This document shows positions 16,297 to 25,327 of a DNA stretch of 64,000 nt, one piece after another. The DNA comes from Austwickia sp. (GTDB lineage Bacteria; Actinomycetota; Actinomycetes; Actinomycetales; Dermatophilaceae), in contig CP064985.1 in the NCBI GenBank assembly GCA_016699675.1, positions 4,216,001 to 4,280,000 on the forward strand, in the 5' to 3' direction. Numbering within the stretch: position 1 is the first letter of the stretch; each line of letters starts with the position of its first letter. The translations under genes were made by a program, and so were the position numbers. The notes under the pieces are model-generated. The model was not told where the DNA came from. It made no database searches and was given only the letters and a program-made list of their open reading frames with translations.

Positions 16297-17320
16297 GGCC
16301 GACCTCGCCGAGGCGTTCGCCCGGGCGGGCCCGCGCGCCGCGGGCCCAGTCCGCGGCCGGCATGGGCCGCTTGCCCGGCGGCTGCACCTCGCCCAACCGG
16401 ACGGCGGTCGTCCCGGTCCCCACGAGCACCCCGTGCCGGTCGACGAAGAGCTCCCCGGCCGCCAGGGTCACCTCGGGTCCACCGGGATTGGCCTGGTCTG
16501 CCGGGCCCGTCGCGCCAGTCGAGCCCGCCAGGTCCGCTAGGCCCACCAGGCCCACCAGGCCCGCTGAGTCGAGGCGTACCACAGGGCCCACCTTGAGGCG
16601 CTCGCCCCGAAAGAGGGTCCAGGCGCCGGGCGCCGGCGTACATCCCCGGATCCGCCGATCGACCGCGAGCGCCGGGTCGCCCCAGCGGACCCGGGCATCC
16701 TCGACGGTGACCTTGGGCGCGTACGAGACCCCGTCCGCGGCCTGCGGCACCGGCTGCGCGGCCCCGCTCTCCACCGCGTCGAGGCTGGCCACGAGTAACC
16801 CCGCGCCCGCCACCGCGAGGCGGGCGAGGACGTCGCCGGCGGTGTCGGTCGGCCGCACGGTCTCGGTCATCGTGCCGAGCAGCGGCCCGCTGTCCATCGC
16901 CTCCTCCACCAGGAACGTGCTCGCGCCCGTCACGTCGTCCCCGGCGATCAGCGCGTGCTGCACCGGCGCCGCCCCCCGCCACGCCGGCAGGAGCGAGAAG
17001 TGCAGGTTGACCCAGCCCAGCCGCGGGACGTCGAGCACGGACCGCGGCAGGAGGTTGCCGTAGGCGACGACGGGGCAGGCGTCCGGAGCGAGGTCGCGCA
17101 GCCGGGCGAGGAACTCCGGGTCCCGCGCGGAGGCCGGGGTCACCACCTCGATCCCCGCCGACAGCGCCCGCTCCTTGGTCGGGCTCGGGTGCAGCGTCCG
17201 GCCCCGTCCCGCGCGGGCGTCCGGGCGGGTCACGACCGCGACCACCTCGTGGGAGGAGGCCAACAGCGCGTCCAGCGACGGTACGGCGACCTCGGGCGTG
17301 CCGGCGAAGACGAGCCGCAC
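16289..17320 (-). CDS. fmt: Methionyl-tRNA formyltransferase
   Basis: Formylates initiator Met-tRNA using 10-formyl-tetrahydrofolate; 343 residues. The catalytic domain has MRLVFAGTPEVAVPSL, VNLHFSLLPAWRGAAPVQ (the HxSLLPxxRG motif) and the DTAGDVLARL segment; the C-terminal tRNA-binding domain starts near 205. Inside that domain is an added low-complexity stretch (GLVGLVGLADLAGSTG) produced by a GGCCTG-type microsatellite at about 16525-16565, unusual for the family. It begins three bases after def and overlaps rsmB, forming def-fmt-rsmB-rpe. Confidence 0.94.
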   Translation of the reverse strand: MRLVFAGTPEVAVPSLDALLASSHEVVAVVTRPDARAGRGRTLHPSPTKERALSAGIEVVTPASARDPEFLARLRDLAPDACPVVAYGNLLPRSVLDVPRLGWVNLHFSLLPAWRGAAPVQHALIAGDDVTGASTFLVEEAMDSGPLLGTMTETVRPTDTAGDVLARLAVAGAGLLVASLDAVESGAAQPVPQAADGVSYAPKVTVEDARVRWGDPALAVDRRIRGCTPAPGAWTLFRGERLKVGPVVRLDSAGLVGLVGLADLAGSTGATGPADQANPGGPEVTLAAGELFVDRHGVLVGTGTTAVRLGEVQPPGKRPMPAADWARGARARPGERLGEVGRG

Positions 17321-17323
17321 CGG

Positions 17324-17869
17324 CTACATCCCCTTGCCGAAGGTCGAGTGCGGGCTCACCTTGACGACGGGGGCCTTCCCCCCGGCCCATTCCGCCTCGC
17401 GGATGGCCTTCATGGCCGTCCGCCGCGCCTCGCGATCGAGGCGGTCGATGAAGAGGATGCCGTCGAGGTGGTCGGTCTCGTGTTGGATGCAGCGGGCCAG
17501 CAGCTCGCTGCCCTCGATCGTGACGGGCTCGCCGTGCAGGTCCTGCCCGGTGGCGACCACCCGGAGCGCCCGCGGCGTGTCGACGTAGATGCCGGGGAAC
17601 GAGAGGCAGCCCTCCTCACCGTCCTGGGTCTCCTTGGACAGGGCCAGGACCGGGTTGCACAGGTGGCCCAGTTCGCCGTCCACCCACCACGTGAAGACCC
17701 GCAGCCCGACCCCGATCTGGGGGGCGGCGAGGCCGGCGCCGGGAGCCTCCCGCATGGTGTCGGTGAGGTCCGCGACGAGGCGGGCGAGTTCCTTGTCGAA
17801 GTCCACGACGATGTCGGCGGGGGTGCGCAGGACCGGGTCACCGAACAGGCGAATGTCCTTGACGGCCAC
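17324..17869 (-). CDS. def: Peptide deformylase
   Basis: Metal-dependent removal of the formyl group from nascent proteins; 181 residues. All three motifs are present: GAGLAAPQIGV, EGCLSFPGIY (metal Cys) and QHETDHLDGILFIDR (HExxH metal and catalytic residues, here HETDH). The GTG at 17869 has AAGGA seven bases upstream. It pairs with fmt three bases downstream, linking formylation and deformylation in one transcript. Confidence 0.95.
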   Translation of the reverse strand: MAVKDIRLFGDPVLRTPADIVVDFDKELARLVADLTDTMREAPGAGLAAPQIGVGLRVFTWWVDGELGHLCNPVLALSKETQDGEEGCLSFPGIYVDTPRALRVVATGQDLHGEPVTIEGSELLARCIQHETDHLDGILFIDRLDREARRTAMKAIREAEWAGGKAPVVKVSPHSTFGKGM

Positions 17870-18005
17870 AGGAGGATCCTTTTCACGGCGGGGCTGCGTG
17901 ACGGGCCCGTCGCCGGGCGCGCGGGCGACCCACAGCGGCGGGCGGAACCCTCAGTCTACGTGTCGCGATGCAGGTGAGCCCCCGCGGGCGGGCGCGGCTC
18001 CGGCC

Positions 18006-19442
18006 TCAGGCGCCGCCGCCCTCGCCCGTCCGGGACGACCCGAGGGTGGTGGCCCCGTCCCCCGCGGGCCGGCGCTGCCGGGCGGGCCGGCCATGCCCCG
18101 CGGCCCGGCCTGCCGCGGCCGAGGATCCGCGCCGGGTGCGCCCGCCCCCGGGCCGCATCTCGTCGTCGGCGGGCCCTTCGTCGCCGGACTCGTCGCCGGC
18201 CCACCCGTGGTCGGCGGGTGCCCCGTGCATCCGGCTCAGGGCCCACACCGCGGGTACGCCGAGGGTGGCCGCGACGACGGCCACGTAGAGCACCCCGGAC
18301 CAGGCCAGCGTGGCGCTTTCGCCGGCCGCTGCGGCGATCGGCCCGATCGCCAGCTGCCCCACGGGGAGGGCGACGAACGACCCGAGGGCGTCGTACGCCG
18401 CCACGCGCGACTGGTAGCGCTCCGGGATGTTCTCGTGGATCGTCGTGTGCCAGGAGATCATGAACACCTGCACCCCGGAGCCGGCGAGGAAGCCGGCGGC
18501 GAGGAGCACCCAGAGCGGCGCGTGCGCCGCCAGGGCGAACAGGGGCAACGCCAAGGCGAGCATGCTGGCGACGCCCACCCGCAACGGGTGCCGCACCTGC
18601 GCCCGCATCATGACCACGGTGAACACGAGCAGGCCGACCGCCTCGGCGGAGACCGCGAAACCCCAGGCCTGCTCACCGAGGTGCGGCGAGTTCTTCGCCA
18701 CGACCGGGCCCAGGGTGGACCATGCCCCGGCGTGAACGGCGTTGAGGACGCCGCAGGTCACGACGACGGTCCACAGCCAGGTATGCGACCGGAACACCGT
18801 CCACCCCGAGCGCAACGAGGCGATCATGGAGCCCGTCTCGGGTGCCTCGGTGCGGTGCGGCACCTTGACGAAGACCATGCACATCCCCGCGACGGCCCAG
18901 GTGAGGGCGTCGAAGGCCAAAGCCCAGCCAGGCCCGACGGTGATGACGAGCGTCCCGGCCAACGCGGGACCGAGGACGGCCAGACCGCTGCGGCTGAACG
19001 CCAGGAGCGCGTTGGCCTGCTGCAGGTAGCGGCGGTCGACGAGTTGCGGGACCAGGCCGAGGATCGCCGGCATCGTGAAGGCGGTCGTCACGCCGTTGAG
19101 GGCCTCCAGGACGACCAGCTGCGCGAGTTCGGCCCGGTCCGAGATGACGAGGAACGCCGCGAAACCCTGCGTCACGAACGAGGCCAGATGGGCGACGACG
19201 AGCACCCTCGCGCGGGGCAGGCGGTCCGCGACCATGCCGCCGATGAGCAGGAACAACACCAGCGGGATGCTGCGCGCGGCGAGCACCTGGCCCACGGCGA
19301 ACGTCGAGTCGGTGATGTCGAGAACGGCGAACACGATGGCCACCGGGGCCATCACGGAGCCCGCGGTCGAGATCAGGCGACCCATGAAGAACCAGGCGAA
19401 ATTGGGCACCCGCAAGGGTTCGAGCGCGCCGGCTCGGTCCAT
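18006..19442 (-). CDS. MFS transporter, DHA3-like multidrug/metabolite exporter
   Basis: A 478-residue major facilitator with about 12 helices. GGMVADRLPRARVLV matches the loop 2-3 signature, and the segment with ANALLAFSRSGLAVLGPALAG resembles the MFS_3/DHA3 group that exports macrolides or siderophores. The C-terminal 75 residues after the last helix are disordered, charged and Gly/Arg-rich. The ATG at 19442 has GGGGAGGGG upstream; an ATG/GTG slightly further up would remove this spacing. It sits alone between priA and def; 136 bp separate it from def. Substrate unknown. Confidence 0.82.
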   Translation of the reverse strand: MDRAGALEPLRVPNFAWFFMGRLISTAGSVMAPVAIVFAVLDITDSTFAVGQVLAARSIPLVLFLLIGGMVADRLPRARVLVVAHLASFVTQGFAAFLVISDRAELAQLVVLEALNGVTTAFTMPAILGLVPQLVDRRYLQQANALLAFSRSGLAVLGPALAGTLVITVGPGWALAFDALTWAVAGMCMVFVKVPHRTEAPETGSMIASLRSGWTVFRSHTWLWTVVVTCGVLNAVHAGAWSTLGPVVAKNSPHLGEQAWGFAVSAEAVGLLVFTVVMMRAQVRHPLRVGVASMLALALPLFALAAHAPLWVLLAAGFLAGSGVQVFMISWHTTIHENIPERYQSRVAAYDALGSFVALPVGQLAIGPIAAAAGESATLAWSGVLYVAVVAATLGVPAVWALSRMHGAPADHGWAGDESGDEGPADDEMRPGGGRTRRGSSAAAGRAAGHGRPARQRRPAGDGATTLGSSRTGEGGGA

Positions 19443-19574
19443 GACGCCCCTCCCCAATCGACGGTGTGCAGCCCACCTCCCCCACCGCTGGCGCGCCCAG
19501 CTTATGTCGGATCCGCAGGTCAGCCCAGCAGCCGACCGTGGACTTGACGCGACCTTGACCAGGCCTAACCGTTT

Positions 19575-21602
19575 TCAGGGATCAACGACACCGATCTTGA
19601 CCAGGACATTGTCCGGATCCTTGCGTGCGCTGCGGACCGCGCGACCCGCCGCCAGCGCGGCGGCCGCGGCCCCACCGACGTCGGCCGAGCAGCGCAACAG
19701 CAGGTGTAGCTGGTCGTCCCCCGGGCCCGAGACCGGGCCTAACCGGTCGACCGCATCGGGCAGGCCCGCCGCGTCGACCAGCTCCCGCAGACCGCGGCGC
19801 TTTCCGCGCAGCGCGGCCGCCCATGCGGCGGGCGGTAGGCGAAGGGCCGCGCGGTCCGCCAGCTCGCGGTCGGCGAACCACTCCGGGGCCCAGCGCACCA
19901 ACGCCTCCACGGCGGGGACTGAAACCGCCCCGGGCACGCCCGCCAGCACCACCGCCGCCCCGGGCTTGGCCAGCGCGGCCGCCCCGAGCCAACGGCGCAG
20001 CGCCTCCTCCGCCGCGGCGAGCACCGGCCGGTCCAGGCTGGCCCACGCATCGAGCAGCAGCACCGCGCCGTAACCCTCGGGCGCCACCGGCTCCGCCCCC
20101 GGCGTGGCGATCACGAGCATCGGCTCGGCGCCCACCGCGTCGATCATGTGCCCGGCGCGAGAGGTCACGACGGCAGCGCCCGGGAACGCCCGGCCGAGTT
20201 CCTCGGCGGTCCGCCCGGCTCCGATGACGGCGCTGCGGAGCTGATGGTCCCCGCACGTCGGGCAGGTGTGCCCAGTGGCCACCACACCGCACCACCGGCA
20301 GGCCGGGGCCTGCCGCTCCCCGGCCACCGCCAACGGCCCCGCGCACACCGCACAGCGCGCCGGGGTTCGGCAGGTCGCACAGGACAGCGCCGGCAGGTAG
20401 CCGCGACGCGGCACCTGGACCAGCACCGGACCCTCCGCCAGGGCCGTCCGGGCCGCGCGCCACGCCGCGGACGGCAGGTGCGCCCGGGCCGCCGGCCCGT
20501 CGCGTTCCTCGTCGAGCCCCTCCCCCGCGATGTGCACGCGTGGGGCCGCCGTACGACGTACGGTCGCCTCCGCGCCGACCTCCTTGAGCCGGCCCGATGT
20601 GACCAACTGCTGCACGGCGACGCTGCGCGCGAAGCCGCCCGCCAGGGCGGCGGCACCGGCGAGGTCGGCCTGCGCGAGCAGGACGTCCCGGACGTGCGGG
20701 TACGGCGCGCGGGGCTCGGCATGGCTGTCGTCGCCGTCGTCCCACCAGGCCACCAGACCCAGGTGCGCCACCGGGGCGAAGGCGGCCGCCCGGGTCCCGA
20801 CGACGCAGCGCACCTGCCCCCGCAGCACCTTGAGCCAGGCCGTGTAGCGGGCCTGCGGACCCTGCGCCGCCGTCAGCGTGACGTGGCGGCCTGCGCCCAA
20901 CCGGGCCGTGATCGCCGCGTCGAGCCGGTCCAGGTCCCGGCTGTCCGGGACGACCAGCAGCGCCCCGCGCCCGCCGGCGAGGCAGGCCTCGGCGGCCTCG
21001 GCGAAGGCGGCCGGCCAGTCGCGGTCGGCGCGCTGGCCCGGCAGGGCCGACCAGGCCGCGGACGCGTCGTGGCCCTCGGCGAGGCGGCGCAGGAAGGTGG
21101 CGCCCGCCGGGTACGCGGCCCAGGCCACCGCCTCCGGCAGTCCAGGCGCCCCCTCCGGCATCCCGAGCGGTGTCGTGGCCGGCGGGAGCGGGTCCGGGCT
21201 CTCGTCGCCGGCGCTCGCGCCCCGGGCATCCAGCGCCTTCTCCGCCCGCGCGTGCCGCGGCGGGATGGCGAGGCGCAGCACGTCGGACAGCGTGCCGACA
21301 TGCGTGTCGGCGATCCGCCGGGCCACGGCGGCGATCCGGTCGGTGAGCACCGGCTCGGGGCTCACGACCCGCCGGAGCGGCGCGAGCCGGCCGGGGTGCT
21401 GGGCCGCGGCGCGGCGCTCCAGCACGAACCCGTCCACGTCGCGGCCCGAGAAGCGCACCTTGACCCGGACCCCCGGCTTGGCCGCCTCCGCCAGCTCCGC
21501 GGGCACGACGTATTCGAACCCGCGATCCAGGTGCGGCAGCGAGGTGTCCACCGCGACGAGCGCGACGGGCAGGGGCACGCCGCCCACCCCGTCGCCTTCC
21601 AT
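19575..21602 (-). CDS. priA: Primosomal protein N' (PriA), actinobacterial helicase-deficient form
   Basis: A 675-residue PriA homologue for replication restart. The N-terminal DNA-binding domain (DRGFEYVVP, VRVKVRFSGRDVDGFVLE) is normal, and the zinc-binding cysteines of CATCRTPARCAVC and CRWCGVVATGHTCPTC are intact. Where E. coli PriA has its GxGKT Walker A loop there is only AAWSALPGQRADRDW, and the DEAH box reads WWDDGDD. This loss is typical of actinobacterial PriA and suggests a structural, non-helicase role. It lies between metK and the MFS gene with 123 and 132 bp of flanking space. Confidence 0.9.
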   Translation of the reverse strand: MEGDGVGGVPLPVALVAVDTSLPHLDRGFEYVVPAELAEAAKPGVRVKVRFSGRDVDGFVLERRAAAQHPGRLAPLRRVVSPEPVLTDRIAAVARRIADTHVGTLSDVLRLAIPPRHARAEKALDARGASAGDESPDPLPPATTPLGMPEGAPGLPEAVAWAAYPAGATFLRRLAEGHDASAAWSALPGQRADRDWPAAFAEAAEACLAGGRGALLVVPDSRDLDRLDAAITARLGAGRHVTLTAAQGPQARYTAWLKVLRGQVRCVVGTRAAAFAPVAHLGLVAWWDDGDDSHAEPRAPYPHVRDVLLAQADLAGAAALAGGFARSVAVQQLVTSGRLKEVGAEATVRRTAAPRVHIAGEGLDEERDGPAARAHLPSAAWRAARTALAEGPVLVQVPRRGYLPALSCATCRTPARCAVCAGPLAVAGERQAPACRWCGVVATGHTCPTCGDHQLRSAVIGAGRTAEELGRAFPGAAVVTSRAGHMIDAVGAEPMLVIATPGAEPVAPEGYGAVLLLDAWASLDRPVLAAAEEALRRWLGAAALAKPGAAVVLAGVPGAVSVPAVEALVRWAPEWFADRELADRAALRLPPAAWAAALRGKRRGLRELVDAAGLPDAVDRLGPVSGPGDDQLHLLLRCSADVGGAAAAALAAGRAVRSARKDPDNVLVKIGVVDP

Positions 21603-21625
21603 GCAGGCAGTTCTACCTCAGGTCA

Positions 21626-21690
21626 CCGACACCGGCCGCCGGCCTCGCCGACACCGGCCGCCGGCCTCGCCGACACCGCCCGCGGCCTCG
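21626..21690. repeat. Three tandem 22-bp repeats between metK and priA
   Basis: Two exact copies of ccgacaccggccgccggcct followed by cg (21626-21647, 21648-21669) and a third imperfect 21-bp copy (21670-21690). They lie between the metK stop and the priA start, so they could affect readthrough between the two genes. No protein is encoded. Confidence 0.8.
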
Positions 21691-21725
21691 CCGCCCTGCG
21701 GCCGGCCGCCGAGCCAGATCGAGCC

Positions 21726-22940
21726 TCAGCCCGCCGCGCGCTGCAGTTCCTCGACCCGGTTGGTGCGCTCCCACGTGAAGGGGTTGGTCACGCCGGCGTG
21801 CGAAGTGCGTCCGAAGTGCCCGTAGGCGGCGGTCACCTGGTAGATCGGCCGCAGCAGGTCGAGTTCCTCGATGATCGCGGCGGGCCGGAGGTCGAACACC
21901 TCGGTGATGGCCTTCTCCAGCGTGTCCACCGGGACGGTCTCGGTGCCGAACGTCTCGACGTACAGTCCCACCGGCTGCGCCTTGCCGATCGCGTAGGCGA
22001 CCTGCACCTCGCACCGACCGGCCAGCCCGGCGGCGACGACGTTCTTGGCGACCCACCGGGTGGCGTACGCCGCCGACCGGTCCACCTTGCTCGGGTCCTT
22101 GCCGGAGAAGGCGCCGCCGCCGTGGCGGGCCATGCCGCCGTAGGTGTCGACGATGATCTTGCGACCCGTCAGCCCGGCGTCGCCCATCGGGCCGCCGATC
22201 TCGAACCGCCCGGTCGGGTTGATGAGCGTGCGCAGGCCCTCGTGGGACAGCGCCACCCCGGAGTCGGCGAGGTCCTCCAGCACCGGCTTGATGACCCACT
22301 TCTCCACGTCGGGGGCGAGGAGCGCCTCCAGGCTCACGTCCGCGGCGTGCTGGGTGCTCACGACGACCGTGTCCAGCCGGACCGCCTTGTCGCCGTCGTA
22401 CGCGATGGTCACCTGCGTCTTGCCGTCCGGCCGCAGGTAGGCCATCTGGCCGGACTTGCGGACGGCCGTGAGGCGCTCGGCGAGGCGGTGCGCGAGGAAG
22501 ATCGGCAGCGGCATCAGCTCGGGGGTGTCCTGGCAGGCGTAGCCGAACATCAAGCCCTGGTCGCCCGCGCCCTGCTTGTCCTTGGCGTCGGTGCCGCCGG
22601 TGCGGGACTCGTACGCCGTGTCGACGCCCTGCGCGATGTCCGAGCTCTGCTCGCCGATCGAGATCTCGACGCCGCAGGTGCGACCGTCGAAGCCCTTGAC
22701 CGAGCTGTCGTAGCCGATCCCGACGATCGTCTCCCGGACCAGGCGGGGAATGTCGACGTAGCCGATCGTGGCCACCTCGCCGGCCACGTGCACCAGCCCG
22801 GTGGTCACCATCGTCTCGACGGCGACCCGCGCGTGCGGGTCCTGCTGCAGCATCGCGTCGAGGATCGAGTCGGAGATCTGGTCGCAGATCTTGTCGGGGT
22901 GTCCCTCGGTGACGGACTCGGAGGTGAACAGACGGGCCAC
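21726..22940 (-). CDS. metK: S-adenosylmethionine synthetase
   Basis: Makes SAM from ATP and methionine; 404 residues, the usual length. Motifs: SVTEGHPDK near the N-terminus, GAGDQGLMFGYA, GGPMGDAGLTGRKIIVDTYG and GGGAFSGKDPSKVDRSAAY. The GTG at 22940 has GGAG about seven bases upstream; the upstream reading frame to 23036 has no family similarity. On the minus strand TAAGAT at 23023-23018 is a good -10 candidate. No SAM riboswitch was recognised. Confidence 0.96.
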   Translation of the reverse strand: MARLFTSESVTEGHPDKICDQISDSILDAMLQQDPHARVAVETMVTTGLVHVAGEVATIGYVDIPRLVRETIVGIGYDSSVKGFDGRTCGVEISIGEQSSDIAQGVDTAYESRTGGTDAKDKQGAGDQGLMFGYACQDTPELMPLPIFLAHRLAERLTAVRKSGQMAYLRPDGKTQVTIAYDGDKAVRLDTVVVSTQHAADVSLEALLAPDVEKWVIKPVLEDLADSGVALSHEGLRTLINPTGRFEIGGPMGDAGLTGRKIIVDTYGGMARHGGGAFSGKDPSKVDRSAAYATRWVAKNVVAAGLAGRCEVQVAYAIGKAQPVGLYVETFGTETVPVDTLEKAITEVFDLRPAAIIEELDLLRPIYQVTAAYGHFGRTSHAGVTNPFTWERTNRVEELQRAAG

Positions 22941-22992
22941 GGATGACTCCTCGGGCTGGCGACGCGAAAGCGATGCTGACGATGCTGCGGTC

Positions 22993-23010
22993 TGGGCCGG
23001 AATCGGCCCA
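22993..23010 (-). terminator. Short hairpin between coaBC and metK
   Basis: TGGGCCG-GAAT-CGGCCCA forms a perfect 7-bp stem, 78 bp beyond the coaBC stop and 53 bp before metK. It may end the gmk-rpoZ-coaBC transcript or sit at the 5' end of the metK mRNA, because a candidate metK -10 (TAAGAT) lies just upstream. Confidence 0.35.
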
Positions 23011-23087
23011 CCAGGCAATCTTATCCGGGCCGGCACGGCGGTCCCGGACGCCGCGGCGATACGGGGCGAGCTGCGCCCACGGGGGCG

Positions 23088-24368
23088 CTACAGCAGTGGC
23101 CGGAGGGCGTCGAGGACGGCCTGCGCGGCCTCCTCCTTCGAGCCAGTCACCTCGGCGACCGGGTCGTGGCGGCCGGCGGCCAGGATCGCCACGGTCGTGA
23201 CGTCCTTGCCGAACACCGCGTCGCGCCCGACCTCGTTGGCGACCAGGAGATCGCAGCCCTTGCGGGCGAGCTTGGCCCGGGCCAGGTCCAGCACGGAGCC
23301 GGTCTCGTCGCCGGTCTCGGCCGCGAACCCCACGATGACCGGGTACTGCGCCGCCGCGTCCCCGCGGCGGCGCACCAGCCCGGCGAGGATGTCCGGATTG
23401 CGGACCAGTTCGATGACCGGCGCGTCCTCGTCGTGCCCGGCGCCGTGGGTCTTCTTGATCTTGTGCGCGGCGTAGGTCTTCGGCCGGAAGTCGGCGACGG
23501 CGGCGGCCATGATGATCGCGTCCGCGTGCGGGTACGCCGCCGCGACGGCCTCCTCCAGCTCGCGGGCGGACTCCACCCGGTGCACGGTGACCGCCCCGTG
23601 GTCGAACCGATCGGGCCCGGACATGGTGTCCGGCAGACCCACGTTGGCGCTGATCAGCTCCACGATGGCGCCACGGGCGGCCGCCGCCGCGGCCAGGGCG
23701 TAGCCCTGCTTGCCGGAGCTGCGGTTGCCGAGATAGCGGACCGGATCCAGGGCCTCGCGGGTGCCGCCGGCGGTGATCACGATGCGCCGGTCGGCGAGAT
23801 CGCGGGCCAGGGCCGGTGGCTGCAGGCGCGCCGTCGCGGCGCCGCCGCCGAGCACGGCCAAGGCCTGGGCGTGGATGTGCTCAGGCTCGGGAAGCCGGCC
23901 CGGGCCGCTGTCCGCGCCAGTCAGCCGGCCGACGGCCGGGTCGATGACGTGCACCCCGCGGGCGCGCAGCAGCGCGACATTGGCCTGGGTCGCGGCATGC
24001 AGCCACATCTCGGTGTGCATGGCGGGCGCCATCACGACCGGACAGCGCGCCGTGAGCAGCACGTTCGTCAGCAGGTCATTCGCCAGGCCGTGCGCGGCAC
24101 GGGCGAGCAGGTCGGCTGTGGCGGGCGCGACGACGACCAGGTCGGCGTGCTGCCCGATCCGGACGTGGCGCACCTCGTCGACCCCGTCCCACACCGAGGT
24201 GCTCACCGGGTGGCCCGACAGGGCCTCCCAGGTGGCGGCGCCGACGAAGTGCAGCGCCGCCTCGGTGGGGACGACCGTGACATCGTCGCCCGCCTCACTG
24301 AACAGTCGGGACAGCAGGCACGCCTTGTAGGCCGCGATGCCACCACCGACACCGAGGACGACGCGCAG
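23088..24368 (-). CDS. coaBC: Bifunctional phosphopantothenoylcysteine decarboxylase / phosphopantothenate-cysteine ligase
   Basis: Second and third steps of CoA synthesis from phosphopantothenate. The N-terminal flavoprotein CoaC begins LRVVLGVGGGIAAYKACLLS and contains PAMHTEMW, the counterpart of PxMNxxMW with His for Asn; CoaB follows with ITAGGTREALDPVRYLGNRS and the KIKK motif. To include the flavin-binding N-terminus, translation must start at a CTG at 24368, since no ATG, GTG or TTG is in frame before GTG at 24206, which would remove 54 essential residues. The CTG is one codon after the rpoZ stop and in the same frame, with GAGGG eight to nine bases upstream. Length 426. Confidence 0.9.
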   Translation of the reverse strand: MRVVLGVGGGIAAYKACLLSRLFSEAGDDVTVVPTEAALHFVGAATWEALSGHPVSTSVWDGVDEVRHVRIGQHADLVVVAPATADLLARAAHGLANDLLTNVLLTARCPVVMAPAMHTEMWLHAATQANVALLRARGVHVIDPAVGRLTGADSGPGRLPEPEHIHAQALAVLGGGAATARLQPPALARDLADRRIVITAGGTREALDPVRYLGNRSSGKQGYALAAAAAARGAIVELISANVGLPDTMSGPDRFDHGAVTVHRVESARELEEAVAAAYPHADAIIMAAAVADFRPKTYAAHKIKKTHGAGHDEDAPVIELVRNPDILAGLVRRRGDAAAQYPVIVGFAAETGDETGSVLDLARAKLARKGCDLLVANEVGRDAVFGKDVTTVAILAAGRHDPVAEVTGSKEEAAQAVLDALRPLL

Positions 24369-24371
24369 GGT

Positions 24372-24635
24372 TCAGCCCTCGATGGGCGTGGAGGTCAGGA
24401 GCTGGCCGTTGATCTCGCGCAGCGCGACCGAGAGCGGCTTCTCGTGGACCTGGGTCTCCACCAACGGCCCGACGTACTCCAGCAGTCCCTCGGACAGCTG
24501 GCTGTAGTAGGCGTTGATCTGGCGGGCGCGCTTGGCCGAGTAGATCACCAGGGCGTACTTGCTCTCGGCGGCCTCGAGGAGGTCGTCGATAGGCGGGTTG
24601 GTGATGCCGATCGGGTTCGCGACGGTGCCGGACAC
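24372..24635 (-). CDS. rpoZ: RNA polymerase omega subunit
   Basis: Omega subunit of 87 residues that helps assemble RNA polymerase. It has the actinobacterial N-terminus SGTVANPIGITNPPIDDLL and the core SKYALVIYSAKRARQINAYY. The GTG at 24635 gives the usual MSGTVA-type start; another GTG at 24641 overlaps the gmk stop. It is followed one codon later, in frame, by coaBC. Confidence 0.95.
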   Translation of the reverse strand: MSGTVANPIGITNPPIDDLLEAAESKYALVIYSAKRARQINAYYSQLSEGLLEYVGPLVETQVHEKPLSVALREINGQLLTSTPIEG

Positions 24636-24637
24636 TC

Positions 24638-25318
24638 TCACTCGTTTCGTTCGGGGGCGGTGGTGCGCAGGGCGGGTTGCGGCGGCGGCTCGTACGTCGT
24701 GGGACGCGCGCCGCCCGGCGCAGGATGGGTTCCCGCCGCCATCAAGTGTACGAGCTCTTCCGCGGCCCGCCGAACCTCGTCGTTGACGATGACGACGTCG
24801 AACTCCTTGGCCGCCTTCATCTCCACCAAGGCGGTGGCCAGGCGCGCGCGCCGCTCCGCAGCGGTCTCGGTGCCCCGACCCAGCAGCCGCTGGACGAGGA
24901 CGTCCCAGCTCGGCGGCGCGAGGAACACGAAGAGCGCCTCCGGCATCGAGGCGCGCACCTGGCGGGCCCCCTGCAGGTCGATCTCCAGGAGCACCGAGCG
25001 CCCGTCGGCCAGGGCCTGCTCGACTGGGCCTCGCGGCGTGCCGTAGCGCGCGAGGTTGTGCACGGTCGCCCACTCCAGCAGCTCGCCGCCGGCCACCATC
25101 TCGTCGAAGCGTTCGTCCGTGACGAAGTAGTAATGGCGGCCGTCCTGCTCACCGGGGCGCGGGGCGCGCGTCGTGGCAGAGACCGACATCCAGATCTCCG
25201 GGTGGTGTTCGCGCACCCAGGCGGCGACGGTGCCCTTGCCTACGGCCGTCGGCCCGGCCAGGACCGCGAGGCGCGGCGAGCCGGGCCGAACCGCCGAGGC
25301 GGTTCGGCTCGGCTCCAC
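24638..25318 (-). CDS. gmk: Guanylate kinase
   Basis: Phosphorylates GMP to GDP; 226 residues. The P-loop is LAGPTAVGKGT, with Ala-Val in place of the more common Gly-Ser/Val spacing; the GMP-binding region SVSATTRAPRPGEQDGRHYYF and LLEIDLQGARQVR are clear. The C-terminal 30 residues are a Pro-rich tail. The GTG start lies 9 bp after mihF, and the stop overlaps a possible rpoZ start, giving mihF-gmk-rpoZ-coaBC. Confidence 0.95.
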   Translation of the reverse strand: MEPSRTASAVRPGSPRLAVLAGPTAVGKGTVAAWVREHHPEIWMSVSATTRAPRPGEQDGRHYYFVTDERFDEMVAGGELLEWATVHNLARYGTPRGPVEQALADGRSVLLEIDLQGARQVRASMPEALFVFLAPPSWDVLVQRLLGRGTETAAERRARLATALVEMKAAKEFDVVIVNDEVRRAAEELVHLMAAGTHPAPGGARPTTYEPPPQPALRTTAPERNE

Positions 25319-25327
25319 GCTCAGGGG

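Noticed and set aside
21626..21690. Tandem 22-bp repeats as a CRISPR array
   Set aside because: The units are directly adjacent without unique spacers and are too few.
23933..24206. GTG at 24206 as the start of coaBC
   Set aside because: It would delete the flavoprotein motif GGGIAAYKA; similarity continues upstream to the CTG at 24368.
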